Of a stretch of DNA of 64,000 nt, positions 35,026 through 44,808 are shown piece after piece (within the stretch, counting starts at the first letter, position 1; every line of letters starts with the position of its first letter). A model generated the notes under the pieces. It saw only the letters and a program-made list of their open reading frames with translations, searched no databases and was not told the origin of the DNA. The stretch is from Algibacter pacificus. GTDB taxonomy: Bacteria; Bacteroidota; Bacteroidia; Flavobacteriales; Flavobacteriaceae. The position numbers were made by a program, and so were the translations under genes. The stretch lies in assembly GCF_008033385.1 (NCBI RefSeq), contig NZ_VOGY01000007.1, forward strand, positions 1 through 64,000. The letters are read 5' to 3'.

Positions 35026-35961
35026 TTAGGCTTTTGGCAAAAACACTTCAGCCATCATGCAGCGCGCACTACCACCACCACAAACCTCAATCGTGTTTAA
35101 TGAACTCGAAAGTATTTTAGTGTGCTGTTCCAATGTTTCTATTTGCTGTTTTGTTAAGCAATCGTAAGCCGTTTGACTCATAATTAAATACAATTCATTA
35201 TCGGCTCCTTTTACTTGCAACATGTTTCCTGCAAAATTATTGACCTGCGCTTCCGTAATATCGATAATGGTTTTCCCATCATCCTTTAAATGCTTAATTA
35301 CATTTTTACGTTCCTTTTTATCATCAATCGCACTTAAGCAAATTACAGCAAAAGTTTCGGCCACACACATCATCACATTGGTGTGGTAAATGGCTTTCCG
35401 TTTGCCGTCTACGGTTTGATTGGCATTAAAAATAACAGGAAAAAACTCGAAATCTTCACAAAATTCGATAAACAAATCTTCGTCTGCTCTTGGCGACAAT
35501 GCGCAATAGGCTTTTCGGTTTACACGATCTAAAATCACACTTCCTGTGCCTTCTAAAAACACGGCTTCATCTTCTGCACTCGTGTAATCTATCACATTAT
35601 TTATTAAAAAACCATCGGCTTCGAGAGTTTCTAAAATATCTTCACGACGTTCTGCTCGTCTATTTTCAGCAAACATAGGGTATAAACCCACATTTCCGTT
35701 TTCATGAAACGACACCCAATTATTTGGAAAAATAGAATCTGGGGTGTTTGGATTTTCTGTATCGTTAACCACAATCACGTTAACACCGATGTGTTTTAAC
35801 TTGTCAACGTAAGCGTCAAATTCTTGCTGTGCTTTGACATTTACCGTTTTAGGCAGGGTATTTTCTAAATTCTTTTGGTAATAATTATTTACGGCGGTTT
35901 GCTCATTCATCCTGAAATTTACAGGACGAATCATTAAAATAGTATTCGTGGTTTGTTGCAT
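35026..35961 (-). CDS. ctlX: Guanidino-group hydrolase of the CtlX/amidinotransferase family
   Basis: The 311-aa protein belongs to the amidinotransferase/arginine deiminase fold (pentein propeller). It has 'MIRPVNFRMNEQTAVNNYYQ' type opening, the 'SIFPNNWVSFHENG' segment, an acidic EGTGSVILD motif, and the catalytic cysteine near the end (SARCMM, Cys301). It fits the citrulline-utilisation hydrolase CtlX group; substrate is inferred from family. It is cytoplasmic. A second pentein hydrolase lies directly downstream, and argS is on the other side. Confidence 0.82.
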   Translation of the reverse strand: MQQTTNTILMIRPVNFRMNEQTAVNNYYQKNLENTLPKTVNVKAQQEFDAYVDKLKHIGVNVIVVNDTENPNTPDSIFPNNWVSFHENGNVGLYPMFAENRRAERREDILETLEADGFLINNVIDYTSAEDEAVFLEGTGSVILDRVNRKAYCALSPRADEDLFIEFCEDFEFFPVIFNANQTVDGKRKAIYHTNVMMCVAETFAVICLSAIDDKKERKNVIKHLKDDGKTIIDITEAQVNNFAGNMLQVKGADNELYLIMSQTAYDCLTKQQIETLEQHTKILSSSLNTIEVCGGGSARCMMAEVFLPKA

Positions 35962-35981
35962 AACTTGTAAAACTTATTCTG

Positions 35982-35989
35982 CAAAAGTA
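35982..35989 (-). promoter_or_regulatory. -7 box of the CtlX-like gene
   Basis: TACTTTTG on the minus strand matches TAnnTTTG, about 20 bases before the ATG at 35961. No -33 TTG is obvious. Confidence 0.45.
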
Positions 35990-36074
35990 TGATTATTTAA
36001 CGGATAAAATTCAGATTGAAAACTTCTAAAATATATATGATTTTTAAAAGAAATGAATGATATCCTACCAAGTA

Positions 36075-36989
36075 TTAATCTCGAATTAAAGGCATGGTGG
36101 AGCAACGCAACAAACCTTCTTGTTTGGCTATTTCGGAGTACGAAACCTCTTCTACTGTAAAACCTTCTGCTCTTAACCAGGTATTTAAACGTGTAAAGTT
36201 TTTTTCTGAAATAATAACCTCTTCTGAAATTGAAAACACATTACTATTCATATCATACATTTCTTCTTTAGTAATTTCGAAAACATGCTCCTTTCCGAAG
36301 AAATCCACCAACCACTGATATTCTTTTTCTATTAAAAATCCGTTTTTATGAAGGATTGCTTTACCTTTTCCTAAGGGTTGAAAACAGCAATCTAAATGCA
36401 GTGCGTTTTCTTTAGCATTGGTATTCGATTTCCGAAGTTCGAAAGACTTTACTGTTTTCTCGGGAAACAATTCTTGTATGGCGATAACAGCGTCCATATT
36501 AGTCCGTGCTGTAATTAAATCGGCATAATCTTCACCAGAATATGTTCCAATAAAAATATAATCATCCCATGGCATCACATCACCACCTTCCACATGGCAA
36601 TCTTCGGGTAAAATAATTCTATTTTCAAATTCTATTTGATCGCATATATACTGAATAGCCTCGACCTCTTCTTCTCTATTGGGCAAAATATTGGCACGAA
36701 TAATTTTATCTTCAATAACAAAAGCGATATCTCTTGAAAAAATTTGATTACAATTTGGTATTACTTCAGGCCTATAAACTTTAACATCGTACTTTTTAAA
36801 AACTTCAGCAAGGGCTTCCATTTCAGAAATCATATCGGTTTCTTTCGGGTAGGTTCCTGCCAATACATGCTCTATACTTTTTGGATCGTAACAGGCCGAA
36901 ACTTTTGGAACGCCTCCATTGCTTTCTGCTGTTCCTAAAACAACTGCTCGAAGACGAGACACTTCATTTTTGACATTAAGTTTTATCAT
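36075..36989 (-). CDS. Arginine deiminase/dimethylargininase-family hydrolase
   Basis: The 304-aa protein is a pentein-fold hydrolase: QIFSRDIAF (Asp), the acidic CHVEGGDVM, a catalytic His in NALHLDCCFQP, and a C-terminal cysteine in LLRCSTMP (Cys296). Such enzymes hydrolyse arginine, methylarginines or related guanidines, or transfer amidino groups; the specific substrate is unclear. The frame is open to an ATG at 37013, but that stretch lies inside the gltA terminator (37001-37034), so the ATG at 36989 (MIKLNVKNE) is preferred. It lies 113 bases upstream of the CtlX-like gene. Confidence 0.84.
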   Translation of the reverse strand: MIKLNVKNEVSRLRAVVLGTAESNGGVPKVSACYDPKSIEHVLAGTYPKETDMISEMEALAEVFKKYDVKVYRPEVIPNCNQIFSRDIAFVIEDKIIRANILPNREEEVEAIQYICDQIEFENRIILPEDCHVEGGDVMPWDDYIFIGTYSGEDYADLITARTNMDAVIAIQELFPEKTVKSFELRKSNTNAKENALHLDCCFQPLGKGKAILHKNGFLIEKEYQWLVDFFGKEHVFEITKEEMYDMNSNVFSISEEVIISEKNFTRLNTWLRAEGFTVEEVSYSEIAKQEGLLRCSTMPLIRD

Positions 36990-37000
36990 ACCGTAAATAT

Positions 37001-37034
37001 AAAAAAGCTCCATAACAATTAAGTTATGAAGCTT
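37001..37034 (-). terminator. gltA terminator
   Basis: Arms at 37005-37016 and 37023-37034 (core AGCTT...CATAAC) form a 12-bp stem with one G-U wobble when read leftward, followed by a six-T run. It sits 29 bases past the gltA stop. Confidence 0.85.
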
Positions 37035-37062
37035 TCTTTATTTTACTATATCAGCTATTATT

Positions 37063-38349
37063 TTATCTTTCCTCTACAGGTACAAAACTTCTTAAAGTTT
37101 CACCTATATATAATTGTCTTGGACGACCAATTGGTTCCTTCTTTAATCGCATTTCACGCCATTGAGCAATCCAACCTGGTAGACGCCCTAAAGCGAACAT
37201 TACAGTAAACATATCAGTTGGAATTCCCATACCTCTGTAAATAATTCCAGAATAGAAATCTACATTAGGGTATAAGTTTCTTTCAACGAAATATGGATCT
37301 TCTAAAGCTTCTTTTTCAAGACCTTTTGCAACATCCAAAATAGGATCTTCAACACCTAAATCTCCTAAAACTTCATCGGCTGCTTTTTTAATTATTTTTG
37401 CACGTGGGTCGAAGTTTTTATAAACACGGTGTCCAAAGCCCATTAAACGGAAAGGATCTGATTTATCTTTAGCTTTAGCCATATATTTTTTGGTATCGCC
37501 ACCATCGGCTTGGATAGCTTCAAGCATTTCCAAAACCGCTTGATTGGCACCACCATGAAGTGGTCCCCAAAGTGCAGAAATACCAGCAGAAATAGATGCA
37601 AATAATCCAGCATGTGATGACCCTACAATTCTTACCGTAGATGTAGAACAGTTTTGCTCGTGATCGGCATGTAAGATTAATAATTTATCTAAAGCGTTAA
37701 TTAAAATTTCATTATGTACATACTCCTCATTAGGTTCTTTAAACATCATTTTAAGAATGTTTTCAACATAACCTAAATTTTTATCTCCATAATCTAAAGG
37801 TAATCCACTCTTTTTACGCATCGTCCAAGCTACTAATACTGGAAATTTTCCTAATATTTTTACTACAGAACGATACATATCTTCTTCTGAATCGACATTT
37901 ACAGAGCTTGGATTAAAAGCTGTTAATGCACTGGTTAAAGATGATAACACGCCCATTGGATGGGCAGATTTAGGGAAAGCATCTAAGATTTTATGAACGT
38001 CTTCATCAACTATTGAATTTTTCTTGATATCATCATGAAATTTATCAAGTTGTTGTTTATTTGGAAGTTCTCCAAAAATTAAAAGAAAAGCAACTTCTAA
38101 AAAGTCTGCTTTTTCCGCTAATTCTTCGATAGAATACCCTCTATAATGTAAAATACCTTTTTCACCATCTAAAAATGTTATAGCACTTTCACACGATCCT
38201 GTATTCTTAAAACCTGGATCTATAGTTATTACACCACCTGTTACGCCCCTTAGCGTTTTAATATCCATGGCTACTTCATTCTCCGAACCTGTAATTAAAG
38301 GAAACTCGTGTTTTTTGCCGTTTATTTCTAGTATAGCTTTGTTTGACAT
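37063..38349 (-). CDS. gltA: Citrate synthase
   Basis: The 428-aa TCA-cycle enzyme condenses acetyl-CoA and oxaloacetate. It shows the type II pattern: a beta-rich N-terminal domain, catalytic His motifs GSSHAGLFAS and FGHRVYKNFDPRA, and the aspartate in DFYSGIIYRGMGIP, ending AQWREMRLKKEPIGRPRQ. It is the consumer of oxaloacetate made by the pyruvate carboxylase earlier in the window. It lies between eno and the deiminase-like gene but is a separate unit, with terminators on both sides. Confidence 0.97.
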   Translation of the reverse strand: MSNKAILEINGKKHEFPLITGSENEVAMDIKTLRGVTGGVITIDPGFKNTGSCESAITFLDGEKGILHYRGYSIEELAEKADFLEVAFLLIFGELPNKQQLDKFHDDIKKNSIVDEDVHKILDAFPKSAHPMGVLSSLTSALTAFNPSSVNVDSEEDMYRSVVKILGKFPVLVAWTMRKKSGLPLDYGDKNLGYVENILKMMFKEPNEEYVHNEILINALDKLLILHADHEQNCSTSTVRIVGSSHAGLFASISAGISALWGPLHGGANQAVLEMLEAIQADGGDTKKYMAKAKDKSDPFRLMGFGHRVYKNFDPRAKIIKKAADEVLGDLGVEDPILDVAKGLEKEALEDPYFVERNLYPNVDFYSGIIYRGMGIPTDMFTVMFALGRLPGWIAQWREMRLKKEPIGRPRQLYIGETLRSFVPVEER

Positions 38350-38467
38350 AATATTTATAAAAAGTTTAAATTTAAGTTGCGCTAATTTACAAAATATCTA
38401 CTTATATATTTTAGAATCGAGTAAACGATTTATGTATTTTAAGAATTCTTAACAAGAGTTGTAAATA

Positions 38468-38499
38468 AAAAGGCGATTATTAAAAAATAATCGCCTTTT
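38468..38499. terminator. eno terminator
   Basis: A perfect 14-bp stem (AAAAGGCGATTATT and its complement) closes an AAAA loop, with a T-rich end for leftward transcripts. It is 22 bases past the eno stop and upstream of gltA. Confidence 0.88.
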
Positions 38500-38520
38500 C
38501 AATATAAACTTAAATAAAAA

Positions 38521-39834
<1,314 letters not shown>

Positions 39835-39840
39835 TTACTT

Positions 39841-39848
39841 CAAATTTA
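39841..39848 (-). promoter_or_regulatory. -7 box of eno
   Basis: TAAATTTG on the minus strand matches TAnnTTTG. Transcription would start around 39834, leaving a roughly 24-base leader. Confidence 0.5.
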
Positions 39849-39924
39849 CGGTTAAATCTTGTAAATTTTTACATGTTTTCAAAGAAATTTATTAAAACAA
39901 TTCTACAACGTTTTAGTAAAAAAA

Positions 39925-39956
39925 AACCTCAAACTATACAAGCATTGTTTGAGGTT
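39925..39956 (-). terminator. carA terminator
   Basis: A 10-bp perfect stem (AACCTCAAAC and complement) with a 12-base loop is followed leftward by nine T. It lies nine bases past the carA stop. Confidence 0.85.
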
Positions 39957-39964
39957 GGTTTTCT

Positions 39965-41071
39965 TTATTTATTTTTAATATTTTCGATAAACTGATCGAA
40001 TAAATATTCAGAATCATGTGGTCCTGGACTTGCTTCTGGGTGATACTGCACTGAGAAACAATTTTTATTTTTCATTGCTAAACCAGCTACTGTATTATCA
40101 TTTAGATGTACGTGAGTAATTTCTAAATTGTCATTAGCCTCTGCTTCTTCTCTATTTACAGCAAATCCGTGATTTTGAGAAGTGACTTCACCTTTACCAG
40201 TTTTTAAATTTTTTACCGGGTGATTAATACCGCGATGTCCATTATACATTTTATAGGTTGATACGCCGTTTGCTAAAGCAATTACTTGATGCCCTAAACA
40301 GATACCAAATAACGGTAAATTACGTTTTATTATTTCTTTAGCAACAGCCTGAGCTTCTACCAAAGGCTCTGGGTCTCCAGGACCATTAGATAAGAAGTAA
40401 CCATCTGGATTGAAGGCTTCTAAATCCTCAAAAGTGGCATTATATGGAAACACTTTGATATAAGCATCTCTTTTGGCAATATTTCTTAAAATATTCTTTT
40501 TTATTCCAATATCTAAAGCCGCTACTTTATAAGTTGCGTTTTCGTTACCGAAAAAATAAGGTTCTTTGGTTGAAACTTGAGAAGCTAATTCTAATCCCTC
40601 CATATTTGGTTGTTCTGCCAATTGTTGCTTCAAACCTTCAATATTATCTACATCGGTAGAAATAACCGCATTCATAGCACCATGATCTCTAATATAGCTT
40701 ACCAAAGCACGAGTATCCACATCTGAAATGGCTAATAAGTTATTTTTATCTAGAAACTCTTCTAAAGAAGCATCTGCATCATCTCTAGAATATTCATAGC
40801 TAAAATTTTTAACTATAAGTCCTGCAATTTTAATAGAATCAGATTCTACTTCATTTGAATTTGTACCGTAATTACCAATGTGTGCATTAGTTGCAACCAT
40901 TAATTGTCCATAATACGAAGGATCGGTGAAAATTTCCTGATACCCAGTCATTCCAGTATTAAAACATACTTCGCCAAACGCCGTTCCTTGTTTATTAGCA
41001 ACTGCTTTACCGTAAAAAATAGTACCATCGGCTAACAAAATGATGGCTTTTTGTCTTTTTTGATATTTCAT
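39965..41071 (-). CDS. carA: Carbamoyl-phosphate synthase small (glutaminase) subunit
   Basis: The 368-aa subunit releases ammonia from glutamine for carbamoyl phosphate, which feeds arginine and pyrimidine synthesis. The N-terminal CPSase small domain (GKAVANKQGTAFGEVCFNTGMTGYQE) is followed by a class I glutaminase with nucleophile in FGICLGHQ, and the His-Glu pair in QYHPEASPGPHDS. carB is not in the window. It is separated from rplQ by the ribosomal-operon terminator, so it is independently transcribed. Confidence 0.97.
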   Translation of the reverse strand: MKYQKRQKAIILLADGTIFYGKAVANKQGTAFGEVCFNTGMTGYQEIFTDPSYYGQLMVATNAHIGNYGTNSNEVESDSIKIAGLIVKNFSYEYSRDDADASLEEFLDKNNLLAISDVDTRALVSYIRDHGAMNAVISTDVDNIEGLKQQLAEQPNMEGLELASQVSTKEPYFFGNENATYKVAALDIGIKKNILRNIAKRDAYIKVFPYNATFEDLEAFNPDGYFLSNGPGDPEPLVEAQAVAKEIIKRNLPLFGICLGHQVIALANGVSTYKMYNGHRGINHPVKNLKTGKGEVTSQNHGFAVNREEAEANDNLEITHVHLNDNTVAGLAMKNKNCFSVQYHPEASPGPHDSEYLFDQFIENIKNK

Positions 41072-41122
41072 ATAATTGAGATAAGATTCCTGTTAGGGAA
41101 CAAAAGTTTTACAAAATTGCGC

Positions 41123-41155
41123 AAAAAAAAGGATAAACTAAAATAGTTTATCCTT
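41123..41155 (-). terminator. Terminator of the rpsD-rpoA-rplQ unit
   Basis: A perfect 12-bp stem (AAGGATAAACTA and complement) closes an AAA loop and ends leftward in eight T. It is 25 bases past the rplQ stop. Confidence 0.9.
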
Positions 41156-41179
41156 AATATATTAAATGCTTATTAACAT

Positions 41180-41650
41180 TTATTCTTCTTCGTTTGATGC
41201 TTTAGTCTCAACTGGAGCAGCAGCAGGCTTTGAACCACCTCTTCTACTTCTTCTAGTTGTTTTCTTCTTAGCCTTATCAGCATTATAAATCTCATTATAA
41301 TCAACAAGCTCTATCATTGCCATATCAGCATTATCACCTAAACGATTTCCAAGTTTTATAATTCTTGTATATCCACCTGGTCTATCAGCAACCTTTGCAG
41401 CTACATCTCTAAATAATTCTGCAACAGCTTCTTTTTGTCTTAAACGAGCCATCACAATACGTCTGTTATGTGTTGTATCTTCTTTAGACTTGGTAATCAT
41501 TGGTTCAACAAATTGTTTTAAAGCTTTAGCTTTTGCAACTGTTGTGTTAATACGTTTATGCTCTATTAAAGAACAAGCCATATTAGCTAACATTGATTTT
41601 CTGTGGGCAGTTTTTCTACCTAAGTGGTTTATTTTTTTTCCGTGTCTCAT
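41180..41650 (-). CDS. rplQ: 50S ribosomal protein L17
   Basis: The 156-aa protein starts [21 protein letters not shown], the fixed L17 opening, and lines the exit-tunnel side of the 50S subunit. It is about 30 residues longer than E. coli L17; the extra C-terminal tail is basic ([13 protein letters not shown]) then Ala/Glu-rich, as is usual in Bacteroidota. It is last in the rpsD-rpoA-rplQ unit. The 58-base gap before it holds a hairpin. Confidence 0.97.
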   Translation of the reverse strand: MRHGKKINHLGRKTAHRKSMLANMACSLIEHKRINTTVAKAKALKQFVEPMITKSKEDTTHNRRIVMARLRQKEAVAELFRDVAAKVADRPGGYTRIIKLGNRLGDNADMAMIELVDYNEIYNADKAKKKTTRRSRRGGSKPAAAPVETKASNEEE

Positions 41651-41668
41651 GACATTTGTGTTATCATC

Positions 41669-41697
41669 TTGCTACTAAACTCGACATCGAGGAGCAA
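41669..41697 (-). other. Hairpin in the rpoA-rplQ gap, possible rplQ leader
   Basis: Leftward RNA could fold with TTGCT/AGCAA outer pairing and CTCGA/TCGAG inner pairing, ending 19 bases before the rplQ ATG. There is no T-run, so it is not a terminator; translational control or mRNA processing are possible. Role inferred. Confidence 0.4.
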
Positions 41698-41708
41698 AAT
41701 ATGATTAA

Positions 41709-42701
41709 TTAATCTTTATCTAATTTGTATTTTGATAAATCCATTCCGAAGTTTAACCCTTTAACATTTACAAGCTCTTCAAGCTCGGTTAAAGACTTCT
41801 TACCGAAGTTTCTGAATTTCATTAAATCATTTTTGTTGAAAGATACTAGGTCACCTAAAGTATCTACTTCAGCCGCTTTTAAACAATTAAGAGCACGAAC
41901 CGATAAATCCATATCGATTAACTTTGTTTTAAGCAACTGACGCATATGAAGAGATTCCTCATCATAAGTTTCAGTTTGTGCAATTTCATCAGCCTCTAAA
42001 GTGATACGCTCATCAGAGAATAACATAAAGTGGTGAATTAATGTTTTAGCGCCTTCTGTTAAAGCATCTTGTGGGCTTATCGAACCATCTGTAATGATTT
42101 CAAAAACCAATTTTTCATAATCCGTTTTTTGCTCAACACGATAGTTTTCAATGCTATACTTCACATTTTTAATAGGAGTATAAATTGAATCGGTAAAAAT
42201 TGTACCTATGGGAGCAGATGCTTTTTTATTTTCCTCAGCAGGGACATATCCTCTACCTTTTTCAATTGTAATTTCCATATTGAAATTTACTTTTGGATCC
42301 AAATTACAGATTACTAATTCTGTATTTAACACTTGAAAACCAGATATAAATTTTTGAAAATCTCCAGCGGTAATTTTATCTTGTCCCGAAATTGAAATTG
42401 AAATCGATTCGTTATCAATATCTTCAATTTGTCTTTTAAAACGTGCTTGTTTTAAATTTAAAATAATTTCAGTTACATCCTCAACTACGCCTGGTATTGC
42501 TGAAAATTCATGATCTACACCTTCTATTCTAACCGATGTAATAGCGAAACCTTCTAATGAGGATAATAACACTCTTCTAAGAGCGTTTCCTATTGTAAGT
42601 CCATAACCTGGTTCTAGTGGTCTGAATTCGAATTTACCTTCGAAATCAGTAGAATCAATCATGATTACTTTATCAGGTTTCTGAAAATTAAATACTGCCA
42701 T
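41709..42701 (-). CDS. rpoA: RNA polymerase alpha subunit
   Basis: The 330-aa subunit assembles RNA polymerase and contacts DNA and activators. The N-terminal dimerisation domain carries [21 protein letters not shown] (the alpha signature, residues about 26-46); the C-terminal domain (about 250-320) holds the helix-hairpin-helix in [14 protein letters not shown] and [12 protein letters not shown]. It lies between rpsD and rplQ in the usual alpha-operon order. Confidence 0.98.
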   Translation of the reverse strand: MAVFNFQKPDKVIMIDSTDFEGKFEFRPLEPGYGLTIGNALRRVLLSSLEGFAITSVRIEGVDHEFSAIPGVVEDVTEIILNLKQARFKRQIEDIDNESISISISGQDKITAGDFQKFISGFQVLNTELVICNLDPKVNFNMEITIEKGRGYVPAEENKKASAPIGTIFTDSIYTPIKNVKYSIENYRVEQKTDYEKLVFEIITDGSISPQDALTEGAKTLIHHFMLFSDERITLEADEIAQTETYDEESLHMRQLLKTKLIDMDLSVRALNCLKAAEVDTLGDLVSFNKNDLMKFRNFGKKSLTELEELVNVKGLNFGMDLSKYKLDKD

Positions 42702-42796
42702 ATTATTCTTCGTTTTAATTGTTATTTAGTTGCGCGGTTTATAAGCTTGAAGAAATACAAATAAACCCTTTGGCCAAATACCAATATGGTTAATTA

Positions 42797-43402
42797 TTAT
42801 TTAGAGTATAATTCGACGATGAATTGCTCATTTATGTTTTCTGGAATTTGAATTCTAGCAGGAACAGAAACGTAAGTTCCTTGCTTAGTATCATTATTCC
42901 AAGTAATCCATTCAAATACTTGACTTGAATTTTGAAGCGATCTATCAATAGTTTCTAATGATTTAGACTTTTCTCTAACAGCCACAACATCTCCTGCTTT
43001 TAATGAATAAGATGGAATGTTTACCAACTCACCATTTACAGTAATGTGTCTATGAGAAACTAATTGTCTAGCAGCACTTCTTGTAGGAGCAATACCCATT
43101 CTAAATACTACGTTGTCTAATCTAGACTCACAAAGTTGTAATAACACCTCACCTGTAATACCTTGAGCAGCTCTTGCTTTTTTAAATAAACCTCTAAATT
43201 GACGCTCTAAAATACCATAAGTATATTTAGCTTTTTGTTTTTCCATTAACTGGATTGCGTATTCAGATTTTTTACCACGACGTCTAGCGTTTCCGTGTTG
43301 TCCTGGAGGATAATTTCTTTTTTCAAAAGATTTATCTTCTCCAAAAATTGCCTCGCCAAATTTACGAGCTATTTTAGTTTTAGGACCAGTATATCTTGCC
43401 AT
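42797..43402 (-). CDS. rpsD: 30S ribosomal protein S4
   Basis: The 201-aa primary 16S-binding protein has the N-terminal [17 protein letters not shown] and an S4 RNA-binding domain (about 90-155) with [12 protein letters not shown] and [17 protein letters not shown]. In E. coli S4 represses the alpha operon. Here rpsD heads its own unit, preceded by a terminator and a promoter, with about 100 bases of leader. Confidence 0.98.
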   Translation of the reverse strand: MARYTGPKTKIARKFGEAIFGEDKSFEKRNYPPGQHGNARRRGKKSEYAIQLMEKQKAKYTYGILERQFRGLFKKARAAQGITGEVLLQLCESRLDNVVFRMGIAPTRSAARQLVSHRHITVNGELVNIPSYSLKAGDVVAVREKSKSLETIDRSLQNSSQVFEWITWNNDTKQGTYVSVPARIQIPENINEQFIVELYSK

Positions 43403-43504
43403 TTTAAATTGTTTTTAAAGAGTGATTATGAATTAAGGTCTTAATCTTATCCTTCGATAATCGTTGATCTCTTTGTTAGTGATACTTGTTTTAATTTCAG
43501 TTTG

Positions 43505-43537
43505 CAAATATATACAAAAAATTAATACCACCTACAA
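43505..43537 (-). promoter_or_regulatory. Promoter of the rpsD-rpoA-rplQ unit
   Basis: On the minus strand TATATTTG (43505-43512) matches TAnnTTTG, with a TTG at 43535-43537, 22 bases upstream, slightly longer than the ideal 19-21. It directly follows the rpsK terminator hairpin and overlaps its loop. Confidence 0.55.
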
Positions 43538-43559
43538 CGAGATGATATTAATTTTTTGT
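43514..43559 (-). terminator. Hairpin terminating the rpsK-end of the alpha cluster
   Basis: A perfect 14-bp stem (43514-43527 with 43546-43559, core ATTAATTTTTTGT) encloses an 18-base loop and has a T-rich 3' arm leftward. It lies 37 bases past rpsK and splits the cluster in two. Confidence 0.65.
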
Positions 43560-43595
43560 ACTTATTTCATTTAACACACGTTAATAAAAACGTGA

Positions 43596-43979
43596 TTAAA
43601 CTCTTCTTCTTTTAGGAGGACGACATCCATTATGTGGTAATGGCGTAACATCAATAATTTCTGTTACTTCGATACCTGCATTATGAATAGAACGAATAGC
43701 AGACTCTCTACCATTTCCTGGTCCTTTAACATAAACCTTTACTTTCTTTAAACCAGCTTCAGTTGCTACAGCAGCAGCATCTTCAGCAGCTAATTGAGCC
43801 GCATAAGGTGTGTTTTTTTTAGACCCTCTAAATCCCATTTTACCAGCAGAAGACCAAGAAATTACGTCTCCTTTTTTATTGGTAAGTGATATAATGATGT
43901 TATTGAAAGAAGCAGTAACGTGTGCTTCTCCAACAGCATCAACAATAACTTTACGTTTTTTTGTGCTTGTTTTTGCCAT
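43596..43979 (-). CDS. rpsK: 30S ribosomal protein S11
   Basis: The 127-aa platform protein has the conserved [36 protein letters not shown] and the RNA-binding [20 protein letters not shown], ending CRPPKRRRV. It lies in the usual rpsM-rpsK order, but the next gene rpsD is separated by a terminator and promoter. Confidence 0.98.
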   Translation of the reverse strand: MAKTSTKKRKVIVDAVGEAHVTASFNNIIISLTNKKGDVISWSSAGKMGFRGSKKNTPYAAQLAAEDAAAVATEAGLKKVKVYVKGPGNGRESAIRSIHNAGIEVTEIIDVTPLPHNGCRPPKRRRV

Positions 43980-44078
43980 TTTCTTTTAGCTTTTAGTTTT
44001 AGTGATAGTCGCTAGAATCCTAAACTATTATAATTTCAAACAGATTCCTTCCAACGTCTAAATACCAAAGACTAATTA

Positions 44079-44453
44079 TTATTTAGTTGCTTTCTTTTTG
44101 TTAGCAACAGTTTTTCTTCTACCTTTTCTAGTTCTAGAGTTGTTTTTAGTACGTTGTCCTCTTAAAGGAAGACCCGATCTATGACGAATACCTCTGTAAC
44201 ATCCAATATCCATTAATCGCTTAATGTTTAATTGTGTTTCAGAACGTAACTCACCTTCAATAGTAAAAGTTCCAACTACTTCCCGAATGTTTCCAATCTC
44301 GTCGTCAGTCCAATCTTGTACTTTAGTACTTTCATCAACTTTAGCTTGTGCTAAGATCTCTTTTGCTCTACTTCTACCTATTCCATAGATATAAGTTAAG
44401 GAAATTACTCCTCTTTTGTTTTTCGGTATGTCTACACCTGCAATTCTTGCCAT
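44079..44453 (-). CDS. rpsM: 30S ribosomal protein S13
   Basis: The 124-aa head protein starts [19 protein letters not shown], with the helix-two-turn-helix region and the basic [20 protein letters not shown] that contacts 16S and P-site tRNA. It starts two bases after the rpmJ stop; rpsK follows after 99 bases with no clear signal in the gap. Confidence 0.98.
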   Translation of the reverse strand: MARIAGVDIPKNKRGVISLTYIYGIGRSRAKEILAQAKVDESTKVQDWTDDEIGNIREVVGTFTIEGELRSETQLNIKRLMDIGCYRGIRHRSGLPLRGQRTKNNSRTRKGRRKTVANKKKATK

Positions 44454-44455
44454 AA

Positions 44456-44572
44456 TTACCCTTGTCTTTGTTTAAATCTAGGATTCTTTTTGTTTATCAC
44501 GTAAAGTCTGCCTTTTCTGCGCACGATTTTACAATCTGCACTTCTCTTTTTAACTGATGCTCTTACTTTCAT
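44456..44572 (-). CDS. rpmJ: 50S ribosomal protein L36
   Basis: The 38-aa protein reads [20 protein letters not shown] then [18 protein letters not shown]. It has a single cysteine at 14 and lacks the CxxC...C...H set, so it is the zinc-free form of L36. It sits between infA and rpsM in the standard order, two bases upstream of rpsM. Confidence 0.95.
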   Translation of the reverse strand: MKVRASVKKRSADCKIVRRKGRLYVINKKNPRFKQRQG

Positions 44573-44582
44573 CGTCTTCGTA

Positions 44583-44798
44583 TTAGTATCTATAAGTTAT
44601 TCGAGCCTTAGATAAATCATAAGGGCTCATTTCCAATTTTACTTTATCTCCTGGTAACAATTTTATGTAGTGCATACGCATCTTTCCAGAGATATGTGCT
44701 GTTAAAATGTGACCATTTTCTAACTCAACACGAAACATAGCATTAGATAATGCTTCTGTAATTGTCCCGTCTTGTTCTATTGCTGCTTGTTTTGCCAT
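44583..44798 (-). CDS. infA: Translation initiation factor IF-1
   Basis: The 71-aa OB-fold protein blocks the A site during initiation. It has the family segments [22 protein letters not shown] and [21 protein letters not shown]. It lies ten bases after secY and ten before rpmJ, the usual secY-infA-rpmJ order of many bacteria outside the enterics. Confidence 0.97.
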   Translation of the reverse strand: MAKQAAIEQDGTITEALSNAMFRVELENGHILTAHISGKMRMHYIKLLPGDKVKLEMSPYDLSKARITYRY

Positions 44799-44808
44799 AG
44801 TATATATA

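Noticed and set aside
36990-37013. Upstream ATG of the deiminase-like gene (MELFYIYG) as the start
   Set aside because: It lies in the stem of the gltA terminator; the next ATG fits the family better.
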